A stretch of DNA of 64,000 bases from Folioceros fuciformis. Its lineage: Eukaryota; Anthocerotophyta; Anthocerotopsida; Anthocerotales. Position numbers and translations under genes: made by a program. The notes beneath the pieces are model-generated. The model saw only the letters and a program-made list of their open reading frames with translations. It made no database searches and was not told the origin of the DNA. Each line of letters opens with the position of its first letter. Within the stretch, counting starts at the first letter, position 1. Below, piece after piece: positions 1-10,120 of the stretch. The DNA lies in assembly GCA_049999805.1 (NCBI GenBank), contig JBNGIO010006285.1, positions 227,972 through 291,971 of the forward strand, given 5' to 3'.

Positions 1-829
1 GGGACAACATGCCAAATGGGACCCTGTATCGACAATGGCAACCCCACAACTGCATGTAGAGAGAGAAAAAGCCAAGGGGTGGGCCAAACCTAAGCGAAAT
101 CTCATCGCGGTGGCGAAAGTTGCTAGTGTCATTCGAAACGCCTGGATGCAAGGTCGAGCTAAAAGCCAAGAGCCTACTCCTTTACCTGAACAAGATCGAA
201 TACGAGCTCGAGAAGACCTAGGGATGGATGAGTCTGAAAGAAGGGCTCTTAAAGCTTGGCCATATTGCTTTTCTAGGAGAGAGGCTTGGAACACCTGAAA
301 TAAAACTTTCAAGAACAGGGGAATCTTGTAGCAAAAAACGAGAGGCCAAAATTGGAGTTGAGAGGGCCCAGCTGCCGAGAAAGGCAGCTGGGGTAGAGGC
401 CTCCATGGCCAAAAGACCAACCCCTCCAAAGGCGACTGGCAAAGAATCCTGCTTCCGAGCCAAATCACCGACAGCACACTCAAAGGTGCTCGGACCTATG
501 ATGTTCCCAAGAGCCTACATAACTTGATTGTCAAACTTCTTGAGACTTGAAAAGAAAAATGGAGAAGGCGTAACAGTTCTAGTGAGGTAACCTGGTCGCC
601 GTGCAAAACAAGAAGAAAAAATACCAAACGCAATCTGAGGATCACCGATTTGTGAGAGGTCTATGATATGAGCCAAATCTTCATCCAACGCTTCATCCAC
701 AAACCTATGAACAATTTAAACAACAAGTGAGAAATCTTTGCAAAGGTTTTGAAAATCAAATCTTCAAGCATAAGAAGGAAAAGAATATAGAATTATCAAA
801 TTTTACTAATGTTGATATAAGGAGACATT
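1..829. other. No supportable gene
   Basis: Several short overlapping frames lie at 35-700 on both strands, but none resembles a known domain or shows splice-consistent structure. The sequence turns AT-rich after 700. It is probably decayed transposon sequence, which is inference from the neighbourhood. Confidence 0.5.
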
Positions 830-890
830 AGATTTTGATACCAGTACCTAGCTCATGTCAAATGCGTGCTCAACCAATTAAGCTAAATTT
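830..890 (-). pseudogene. tRNA-derived relic (A-box/B-box remnant)
   Basis: Read on the minus strand, 885-866 gives TAGCTTAATTGGTTGAGCA, close to a tRNA D-arm/A-box. About 35-40 bases further on, GGTACTGGTATCAAAATC sits where a T-arm/B-box would be. The acceptor stem does not pair and the anticodon arm is poor, so this is not a functional tRNA. It is either a tRNA pseudogene or the head of a SINE-like element. Confidence 0.4.
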
Positions 891-1771
891 TATAAATTTA
901 ACTTTTTTAAATTAACTTATAACTTAAAAAAATAAGTTATAAGTTAGCTACTTTTTTAAGTTATAAATTATAAAATTAAGTATTTTTTTTCCAAGACGCC
1001 ACATTTTGCATATGCTATCCCTTGTTCATTCCCACCCATTTTGTAATACTCCAACACTTATGTGGGCCTTTAGGGTTTAGGGTAGCAAAAATGACATGGT
1101 CAGCCACATCGAGGCCCTCTTACTCTAAATGCCATGCAGAATATGTGGTCTCTTGATTCAACCCTTGATTTGCACACCCACTACTCCAAGGATTGCATGT
1201 CCCCACATTCTTTCCCTTTATGACAAAGTCGTTAGAAACCCTTCCACCATCTCAGATTTGGCATACATGTGCTCTGAGGAGGAACAAGTTGGAAGAAACG
1301 TTCATCTACCTTCACACATGGGCTATGAATCTCATAGTAGACTAGCTGGTGAAGCTTTATTAGGTTTTCCATGTTCAAAATAAAGCAAAGATTAAGGAGG
1401 TTCACGTGAAGGAATGCAGTTTGTGCTCTTTGGTGAGCACATTCACCCCCTCTTCTACCCTCCAGCACATGTATACACACACAAGATGTGGTTTCCTAAT
1501 TATCTATCGGACACATATCTAAGTTTTACAAGGAGATCAAAAACTTGTTGCCCTAAAAACCAAGTCCTTCTTGCTTGCACACAGCCTACACATTGTGCAA
1601 AACAAAACAATTGATTATGTGCAAGATGTTCCATGAACGAAATGGCCCTATTTAGCTTCCCCTTCTTGGCGGAATAGAAGTGGAAGAATTTGATTTAAGT
1701 CCACAAAGAATGGATTTCCATCATGGGATTGAATAGGTGAACTTGGTCGCCATTAGTTGCTTCTTCCATTT

Positions 1772-1899
1772 CCAATCCATTTAAACCTCCATTGTAACAC
1801 TCTCCAATCCATCTAGACCTCCATTGTAAGGCTCTCTAATCCATCTAGACCTTCATAGTAAAGCTCTCCAATCCACCTAGACCTCCATAGTAAAGCTCT
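1772..1899. repeat. 32-bp tandem repeat, four copies
   Basis: Four adjacent 32-bp units of the form CCAATCCATCTAGACCTCCA followed by TTGTAAGGCTCT are visible, diverged by a few bases each. A weaker partial copy reappears near 1965-1995. No coding potential is seen here or in the flanks (900-1770 and 1900-2260). Confidence 0.8.
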
Positions 1900-2289
1900 C
1901 ATGAAGCTAAAAGCACATGAATTGAGATGCTTGTGCCATCCGAGGGTGTTGCTTCTTCCATTTCTGATCCATCTTGATCTCCATAGTAAAGCTTTTGGAT
2001 GCTAAAAGCACATCTAATGAGACAATCATATGTGTATTATTGTGACGTTCCAAACTACTAAGACAATAGATTCTAATGTTACCCAATCAATCATTCAATT
2101 TTATTGATATTTACTTCTATGAATGAAATAACTAATTAATTATATTTATGTTCACTAGGGATGAAATCCCAACCAAGTTTTCCATGTCTCATGGAACACC
2201 AAGATAAAGAGACCAAGCCTAGACTTGTGTTCAAATGTCTTAGGCCAAATGGATACAAGTTTATCAAAACTTTGAAATTAAGTTTCCAA

Positions 2290-2670
2290 CGCATACGTAA
2301 ATGGGATGCCTAAAACGAACGGTGCCTAAAGGAAAGATGTGAAGTTGGTAGGTGTTCCAAATATCAAATCCCATAACAGTGCCTAAAGGAAAGATGGGAT
2401 GCCTAAAACGAACGGTGCCTAAAGGAAAGATGTGAAGTTGGTAGGTGTTCCAAATACCAAATCCCATAACAGTGCCTAAAGGAAAGATGCGAAGTTGGTA
2501 GGTGTTCCAAATACCAAATCCCATAACGGAAACAAGGTCTCCTATGGTACTAGTTGGTAGGTGTTCCAAATACCAAATCCCATAACGGAAACCAGGTCTC
2601 CTATGGTACTAGTNNNNNNNNNNCAAATACCAAATCCCATAACGGAAACCAGGTCTCCTATGGTACTAGT
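2290..2670. repeat. Complex tandem repeat (about 55-58 bp units) containing an assembly gap
   Basis: Units containing GTGCCTAAAGGAAAGATG and AGTTGGTAGGTGTTCCAAAT, then ATCCCATAACGGAAAC and TCTCCTATGGTACTAGT, recur several times. Open frames here on both strands are repeat artefacts. A 47-bp block (ending TATGGTACTAGT) is identical immediately left and right of the gap. Confidence 0.85.
2614..2623. other. 10-N assembly gap
   Basis: Ten Ns lie inside the tandem repeat, and the sequence on either side is the same 47-bp block. This suggests an unmerged overlap or an unresolved copy number. Confidence 0.95.
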
Positions 2671-2995
2671 CCTATGACCGACTCTAATGCAATTATTCTT
2701 ACGTTTCTTCTCTTGCGGGCAGTGTCCAGGGGTTGCATTGTGGCCGAGGGTTACCGACGGTTTAGGTTGAATCAACGCCCGTTCTTGACGCAACGGAACG
2801 GCTGGAATAAGGCTTATCAAGATGACCTACTAATCCTTTCCCGTAGCCAGGCAGCTTTGCTATTGCTCAATCATTGCAGTGGGCCTGATGTGGCTTTCAC
2901 ATCGAAGAAGACAAGCTTCCTCTTCATTGCGCAGTGCACTTTAATGAGATGCATCGTAAACCTAGAATAGAAATACTGTGCAGTTTTTAGCCTTA

Positions 2996-3022
2996 CGGCG
3001 CCGTTCATTACGAACGGCGCCG
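2996..3022. repeat. Perfect 11-bp GC-rich inverted repeat
   Basis: CGGCGCCGTTC (2996-3006), a 5-base loop ATTAC, then GAACGGCGCCG (3012-3022) form a perfect hairpin, immediately preceded by TTA. It could be a subterminal or terminal hairpin of a PIF/Harbinger-type element (target TTA), but no matching second end was found. 3023-3500 holds nothing recognisable. Confidence 0.7.
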
Positions 3023-3500
3023 GGAATGGCGTAGTGCTTGGGCAGGAGCTTTCATAATGAGGGTCCGAAAAGTGCGGAATCAGTCAGCGCTATCTCAGGG
3101 CCGGGTTCCGCCGAGCTAAATAATAAGGTTAATTTATAATCTCATTCTAAGAGAGCATGAGATCATAAGAGATAGGTCTAGAGTCTGGACCTAGACCTAC
3201 ATAAGAAGCGGTGTGTGGTATGTCTTTCCACTCTTCGCATTCTCATGTTAGGGTTTTCATTTCTTGGTTGTCCTCTCGCATTTCCTTCGTGGAGAGGAGT
3301 CTTGTTGGTTTTTGCCAAGTGTTATGTTAGAGTTGTTTTTTTTGTTATTTAGTTTCTTGGTAAAGACAATCCTCTACCAAGGTCTTGGTATCTTGAAGTT
3401 TTGAAGTGCATGATATCTTCATTCTAGTTTTGTATGATATTTTATGCCTTAAAATGATGAATAGGTTTGCAATCTTGTATCTGAAATTTGTGGAACTACG

Positions 3501-3935
3501 ATTACGCTATTTATTGTGGGTGATTCTGCGTACCCTTTGATGCCTTTTCTTATGAAAGCTTTTCATGCAGTAGAAAATGATAGAGAAAAGGCTATGTTTA
3601 ATAAGAGCATGCGGCGTGGGTGGGTGAAGATAGAAAATGCTTTTGCACTCTTGAAAAAAGGGGGTCGCATATTGAAAAACCTGAATGTAAGATTGAAATA
3701 TGCCTCTCAAGTTGTAATTGCTTGTTGTGTGTTACATAATTATTGTATCATGACTGGCGAGGCACATCCTCGGGACGTCGATGCGGACCCATATCCTTTA
3801 CATGATGACCAGGAAATAAATATGTGGGAGGATATGTCATATAGACATTTATATAACGAAGCGAAAAAGAGAAGACAAACTTTGTTCAGTACTTGGAGAA
3901 TTTCTGCACAAGGTCCCTTGATAGCTGAAACATAG
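3501..3935 (+). pseudogene. PIF/Harbinger transposase, C-terminal DDE fragment
   Basis: The translated frame shows the end of a Harbinger (DDE_4-type) nuclease. It has GDSAYPLMPFL with the second catalytic Asp, then the block IENAFALLKKGGRIL containing the expected Glu, then VVIACCVLHNYC. About 140 residues remain of a protein normally near 400. The N-terminal helix-turn-helix and the first Asp are missing, and no upstream exon was found in 3000-3500. It is therefore a 5'-truncated relic unless a long intron lies further upstream. It faces the Myb/trihelix gene on the opposite strand, the usual second gene of PIF/Harbinger elements. Confidence 0.75.
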
Positions 3936-4066
3936 AGTATGGAATGGTGGAAAGTGTTAAAAGAGAAAACATTAAACGTGAAGATGTCATTCACCTTCAG
4001 TGAATACATTTGCAAATAGAAAATTGCCTTCAAATAGCCAATAATATTTCTAAATAAAAAGGACTT

Positions 4067-5270
4067 CTACTCATTTGGGACATTGGGCTTGCTTTTCTTC
4101 GGAGACCGCCCTGCCAAGACTTTTGCCATCTCTAATTGATTCGCAAGAAACAATTTTTGCATTTGCAAGGAATTGGCCATCTTGGCTGACTCTATCTGAG
4201 CGGGGCATTCAGCAAAAGCTACCAAGCCAGACATGAGATCCTTGCCTAAACCGCCTGATGACCTACGTCGCTTTATTTTTTTGGATTGCACTCCATATGC
4301 AATGTGTTCCTCTTTATCTATTTCGGAAGGTGAATGGTTGCTATCACATGGGGTTTTAGGATCATGTGAAACCCTGCCTTCACTGCAAAATTGCCAACCA
4401 CAAAATCTTTAAAATCAGACCAAAATGGAATAGTAGATCCATACAAGTAAGGACTAGCAGATATTTACTTGCTTGGATTAGCATGTAGGCAAGAACTATA
4501 CTAGTACCAAAGAAAATTAGCAGGCACATAAGAGACCAGACTAGAAGACACACCAGACTAGATTGGCAAGCACAGGAGTAGACTAGAAAATTCAGCTTAA
4601 CAAAGCACCACTGTTATCTAGCTTGGTAGATTCCCTCCATCACTCACAAATTTGGCCTAGGCAGGTACCTTAAGCTGGCTCTTGTAGGCAGAGGTGGAGG
4701 GGTCCTAATGTTAGCAACATATATCTCCTCAACTTCAGCAGTGGGAGCAGTAGGTTTTATGGCACCCTCCAATTTTTGGAGCAATCTGCAAGGACAGAGT
4801 GGAAATGGATTTACCTGGGTCTATGCCATTGGGGATTCCTACAAACTTAGAGTTGTTGTCACAAAGTGTTGCCAGTGCAGTGCAGCAAAGTGTGGGCAAA
4901 AGGAATTGGTTTGGCTAGAGCTTGCCTTCATGTCTTTCTCCTTCCGGAAGCGCTTCTTCAAGTTTTCTAACTTATGTTTGCATTTCCTAGCTATGAGGTT
5001 GTCCACGTTGCAGGTGCTGCAGATTTCTTGGGCAATTCGTGTTGAGTGCTTCGTCCTCAAATTCCCGTGCTTGAGGTGCACAATCTGCATCTCTAAGCAA
5101 GCTTCAATGAGTGTTGTTGTGGCCTCTTCACTCAATGCAACAGATTCGGGTCGTTTGCCTTGAGCTTTGAGGAAATCTTTGGCACTTCCAGGCATAACAT
5201 CGTTGTCTGATTCCCCCTTGTTCTCCATGTTGTGCCATAAAATTTCTTCTCCACCAACGGCCTCCTCCAT
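4067..5270 (-). CDS. Myb/trihelix DNA-binding protein of a PIF/Harbinger element
   Basis: Three exons close in frame (5270-4843, 4785-4669, 4382-4067) to give 286 residues. The start is the first in-frame ATG. Residues about 55-130 form a Myb/SANT-like (trihelix) domain with the pattern LIEACLEM ... ARKCKHKLENLKKRFRKEKD ... FAALHWQHF. The C-terminal part has a basic patch KKIKRRR and a likely helical stretch (SLQMQKLFLANQLEMAKVL). In PIF/Harbinger elements a Myb-like protein works with the nuclease to bind element ends. Here it lies convergent with a truncated transposase. The first intron is only 57 bp and its donor is inferred from phase, so that junction is less certain. It could also be a domesticated host trihelix factor. 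Confidence 0.65.
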
Positions 5271-5606
5271 GCTGATGTTCCAAGAATGCAGCACGGGTTG
5301 CGTTCCAAGAGCAGCACAGGTTGCGGGCACGGCTCATTTTGGTAATCCGTGTTTTTGGTAATGGAGTTTAGATCCCAGGATTTGTAAAGGAACCAGGGCT
5401 TGTACCCGACATGCACCCTGCTTAATATGAGGCTATTTACGGGCACACGATGCTCTGAAAGGCTCAATGAAAGCTTGAGTTGGGTGGAGAAAGAAAGCAT
5501 AAAATAAGGTATGAGCGTACTTTTCAGGAGTCACTGCGAACAACGAAGTGACTTTGGTCGGCTTCAATGTGAAAGCATCATGAGTCCATTGCTGTTTTGC
5601 TATGTA

Positions 5607-6671
5607 CAGTCGACCCTCTTTAAATGTGACCTCCCTAAATGTTATACCTCTATAAATGTTACATGTTTGGATACTCCCTAGTTGAGGAGTAAGGCTAAAT
5701 TTTCTTTTTCTATAAATATTATATACTACTTGTTTTATGAAAATAGGCACTCCCAACCACTATAGTCTAATTTTATAAATATTATTTTAATTTTATAATA
5801 TAAAAATTATATATATAAAATGCTTAGAATGGCATGGATAATATAGATATCTAACTTATCCAATCACAATGCGATAAAAAAGCTTGGTGTATCGATGTTA
5901 AAGAGAAAATCACTAGAAATTGTTGGAATCACTCTGCATTATAGCAGGAGAGAGCAAGTAGTAGCGTGTCAGATATAGACTTGAATCAACTTAGTTTTGA
6001 GACATGGAATGCTGACAATGATGATGAGCAACAGCAAGTCAACTAAGCAACATGTGAAGATTTGTTCCAAGCACTTTATGTGGAAATAGAAATGCTTCTT
6101 TATCAACTAATTTGGGACTTGAAACAACAGGATTGACCCCTACTATGTTTGCATAAGAATTTGTTGATTATGAGGTGATAAATGCATCTGCTATCTTTTT
6201 ACTCTAGATGCAGATGATATACAACCTCCACCTAAAAATGAAGTTATCGATGTTGAAAATTCTTCTGAAGAATATTATCAAGAAAAGCTTATTTAAGGTT
6301 GTGTTCAAGTGGAAGATGCACTGGGGGTGATTATGTTTTTGGAGGAATTTGCAACTAAGAAAGAAGTTTTACGTTAGGTCCTCTTTGAAATAAGTAGAAA
6401 TAACCCATTTTTTGAAGTCAATTTGAAGTTCATTTTTATGTTATTTATTATAAATTTATAATAATATTAGGTATTCTATTATAATTATATTTAATAAAAT
6501 AAATAATCATATATAAAATATATTTCATGATTTACATATTTGAAATAAATTTAAATATTTTATTTTTGATAAATACTTGAATCATCTAATTGTCACACCT
6601 CCCTAAATGTTACCCCTGCCCTACTCCCAACAGGTAACACATTTAGGGAGGGTTTTAGAGAGGGTGGACTG
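5607..6671. mobile_element. Decayed pogo-like (Tc1/mariner superfamily) DNA transposon
   Basis: The left end reads CAGTCGACCCTCTTTAAA, followed by CTCCCTAAATGT. The right end, reverse complemented, reads CAGTCCACCCTCTCTAAA, again followed by CTCCCTAAATGT. These are terminal inverted repeats of at least 18 bp plus a conserved inner block. TA precedes the left end; TG follows the right end, so the expected TA duplication is mutated or absent. The AT-rich interior (5760-6590) keeps acidic peptide traces near 6010-6300 reminiscent of a transposase C-terminus, but no intact ORF. At about 1.06 kb it is an internally deleted, non-autonomous copy. Confidence 0.7.
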
Positions 6672-7318
6672 TGTCCTCGTCTATTGGTTGAAGGAGAAGG
6701 ATCGCCTGCATCTCTGTTCCGGTGAGAGAGCCAGCTGAGGATCGTTACAGATTTCTTGAGTCGAATTGAGTGAATGACTTGTGATGTTGGTATAGAGTAG
6801 GCTTTTTTCTCCTTCTGAAAATCCTACATTGCTATGGACGTTCAACACATTCGAGGGAATTCTCTCCTCGTGCCTTGTAGCTTGCTCTCCTGTTTTCTGT
6901 CGTCACTTCTCTTTTCCTGCTCGACCTGGTTGTTCTTCCGGTTGCGATCTGTAAGTCGTGCAAGGGATTCTGTTGTTCACTTGAGAGGCAACATTTTTCT
7001 GAGCTGGAAGTCTGTCCTGATTGCCTCTTGATTCTAGAATTTCCGCTCCTGGATGTTGAGCTCTCTCTCTGGCCGTGGCAGTGCTTGACAGCGTCCAAGA
7101 AACACCACAGCAGGTTTTCGGAGGGATGTCAAGGCCTTGAAATGCGGCGGCAGCGCCGGAGTGCAAGTTTAGTGCATGACTTGGAATCTGGTGTTTTCTG
7201 TTTTTCCTCCTCGTGTGGAACATCTGACGAGGGGCAAGATATGGTAGACGTCGCGCCATGACTGGCTTTTATGTGCGAGCAGCCCTTATCAACAGCCCTT
7301 AGTGTTTGGTCTAGGAAG
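6672..7318 (+). promoter_or_regulatory. Upstream region and probable 5' UTR of the IRX14-like gene
   Basis: No conserved peptide was found. Short open frames at 6832-7261 on both strands do not resemble proteins. By position this is promoter and leader of the gene starting at 7319. An in-frame ATG at 7271 would add 16 residues. Confidence 0.4.
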
Positions 7319-9121
7319 ATGAAGTCTGGAAGCTACCGTGCCCCTCCTAGAACGCGGAGTGCCAGAGGAGGTGTCACTCCTGAGCACTCGGGAGAGAACG
7401 CTGTGTGGTCCGCTGGTTTTCTATGCCGGATCTTCGTACAGATTCTGGCATGCGTTGCGAGTCTGGTCCTTGGTTTCCGTTTCTCAAGGGAATCTCTTTT
7501 TTTTGCATTTCACTGGAGCCAGCCTGATGTCTCTTACCTAGGTTTGTCATCAACTGAGGTCTCAAACAGAATAAATGACAGTGATGTGGCTTTGCAATTC
7601 CCTTATGTTTTTCACTCGGAAGTTGCTCCACCGAATCACACTTTCGTGGTCAAGGAAATATCTGAGGTTTCACTTCCATTGAACGGCACTAAAAGCAGTC
7701 GGGTGCATGTGGGACGGCATGAGATCCTTGTCCGGCCATGGCCTCATCCAGATCCCTTGCAGATGCTGGTGGCACACAATTTGATTCTTCGTGTTCAAGT
7801 GGAGCAGATGCACTTATATGGAGGCAGGCACAGGCGGAGAATCATTGCTATAACTCCCACTTTTTCTCGCACGTTCCAGACTGTCCATTTATCAGGCCTT
7901 CGTTCCACACTCTCTCATGTCTCCGCTCCATTGACCTGGATTGTTGTTGAGGCCGGGGGCCAGCCTTCTTCAGAAACTGTGGAGTTGCTAGCCAAATCAG
8001 GCTTGGAATTTGTCCACTTAACACCTGATGTACTCCGGCCAAGTTCTTGGGATGAGCAAGCTGAAGTGGAAGCAAGGTTGAGGCTGCTTGGACTGAGGTC
8101 AGTTTCACGGTCTTTATTCCTCCCTCTTTGACTTTTTGTATCAGCTGCACAAGTGCTTTGCCGTTGCGTCCACCAGGATGTGAACCCGATTTTTCCTTGT
8201 TTATGCAGATATGTGCGTCAAAAGAATCTGCCTGGCATTGTGGTGTTTGCAGATGAAAGCAATTCTTACAGCCTTGAGTTCTTTGAAGAGGTGCAAAATG
8301 TCAAATGGATAGGAGCAGTTTCAGTTGGAATACTGCAGGAGCCAAGGATACTTGAGGAGTCTGCATCAGTAGATGCTAGCTCAAAGTTCTATCCGATTCA
8401 GGGCCCTGTCTGTAACAGCTCTGGACATTTGGTAGGGTGGCACACAGTTGACCATTCGCATGGGTCTGTTACGGTGGGATATACAGAGCCTGTGGATGTG
8501 TTCACAGCGCGCAGGAGCCTGGAGTGGGCAGGCTTTGTCATCAATTCGGAGATCCTCTGGGAGAGTAGTTTAAAGCCACGTTGGCTAAAGGATTGGGATG
8601 ATTGGTTTTCTGCCGATGGGGTTGTTGACTCTCCAACAAGTATTGTAAGAGATGAGCACCTGATTGAGCCTCTTGGAATATGTGGAAGCCGTGTTCTTGT
8701 TTGGTGGTTGCGCGCAGAAGCTCGAGCTGACAGCAAACATCCTGATCGGTATCCCATCCCTAACCTGTAGTTCTTTGATTGTTTTGTGCTACGCTTGTAG
8801 GGCTCTTTTGGGCTTTGCAGAGGGTTTTCTGATGATTTTACTCGACACACTCATTTGAGCTCTTCGGAGTTGTTTTGCAGGTGGTTAATAGATCCGCCTT
8901 TGGAGGTTGTGGTTCCCTCCCAAATAACTCCATGGCCTAACCCGCCACCACCACCGCCACCAGAAAGTGACGTTCCGTTGCACCCCAGGGAGAATTCTGG
9001 ACGTGGACACAAGCCTCGGAAACTGGGTGGGAAAGATTCGAAGTCCAAGGCCCGATCACGTCGTGATAAAAGGAAACATGATCAAATGCGAACGGAGAAG
9101 CACGGCTCCAACGGCTCGTGA
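7319..9121 (+). CDS. IRX14: GT43 xylan glycosyltransferase, IRX14-like
   Basis: Exons 7319-8097, 8209-8748 and 8881-9121 close in frame to 519 residues, close to the family length. The product is a type II Golgi membrane protein: a basic N-terminus (MKSGSYRAPPRTRSARG), a membrane anchor at about 34-56, then the GT43 domain. IIAITPTFSRTFQ lies near 174 and PLTWIVVEAGG follows. The donor-binding loop is FADESN (274-279). Canonical GT43 has DDD there; IRX14-type proteins carry a relaxed version, and IRX14 is thought to support xylan backbone synthesis together with IRX9 and IRX10. VKWIGAVSVGIL, WAGFVIN and the basic Arg/Lys-rich tail also match IRX14. The ATG at 7319 was chosen because its N-terminus resembles the family; 7271 is the alternative. 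Confidence 0.85.
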
Positions 9122-10120
9122 CAATGGAGAAACATCCGGCCAGTCGTCCTTTGGAAGTCAGCCAGCACAAGAATGTGAGTGTGGGCTGATCGGGGACGAA
9201 AGACATTTGCTTGCCCCATGAGTTGGATTCCGATGGACTGGCTAAGCAGCGGAGCGGAATTGGTAGTCTCCAAGTCCTGCTTCACCTCCACGCAGCTTGT
9301 CTGACAGTTGTGCACGTGGTGATTCCTGATTTTTACTTTGAGAGGGGAAACACGCCAACTTTAGTTAAACTCTCTCAGGATGCTGAATAATGAGCAACCT
9401 GGTTTCCGCAAGTTCAACTTTTTGCAGAGAATGCACAATATTCACTCATCAATTCTTACGACTGACGTTGCTTGCCACCAATCGATAGCACCGTGCCCAC
9501 CGTCGCTGCTTTTGACCTAGCGTCGCCTCCTTCTCTAGGACATCGTTAAGGGGATGGACGTCCTTACAACGATGCATAAAACAACAAATCACGATGCATG
9601 CGTGAGAATGGTTGATGCAGTCACATGACTAAAGAGAGTCTGTCAAAACAAACATGTTACAAGGAGTTCGTTGCAGTTACAAAACTGGATGACAAAGAAG
9701 TCTGTTCACCGCTGAACAGTTTACACTAGATTTCACACGCGTACTCTCAAGCTCAGGAATTTATACACTACACAGACGGCCTACGGCAGCAATGCGACAA
9801 CATCGAAACGATGAGTCAACATCTTGAAGCCAGCAGAGTCTGTACAGCATGGCCCAAGGTCTGGACTCGGCGTGATGAACCAAATCGCTCCTCAGCCCTC
9901 CCACCTTGTCCCAAATCCTTTTTGCTCAACTTTCCCAAGCCTTCCAGAACCTAGAAGCGTGTACCCCACCGTGATTAAAAAAAAGCACGCCGTTAAACTC
10001 CGTTGTCACTATGCAGCGATTGACCAGTTCCAGCATGACATTCCACACTTGGGAACTGAACAAGGCCATCATCGAACTCAAGTACACGGGGTCATCAAGC
10101 TTGCACAGCTTACTCAAACC
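9122..10120. other. Intergenic between convergent genes
   Basis: This should hold the 3' UTRs of the IRX14-like (+) and Agenet (-) genes. Frames at 8967-9315 and 9824-10198 lack any recognisable domain. No tRNA or repeat is seen. Confidence 0.5.
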
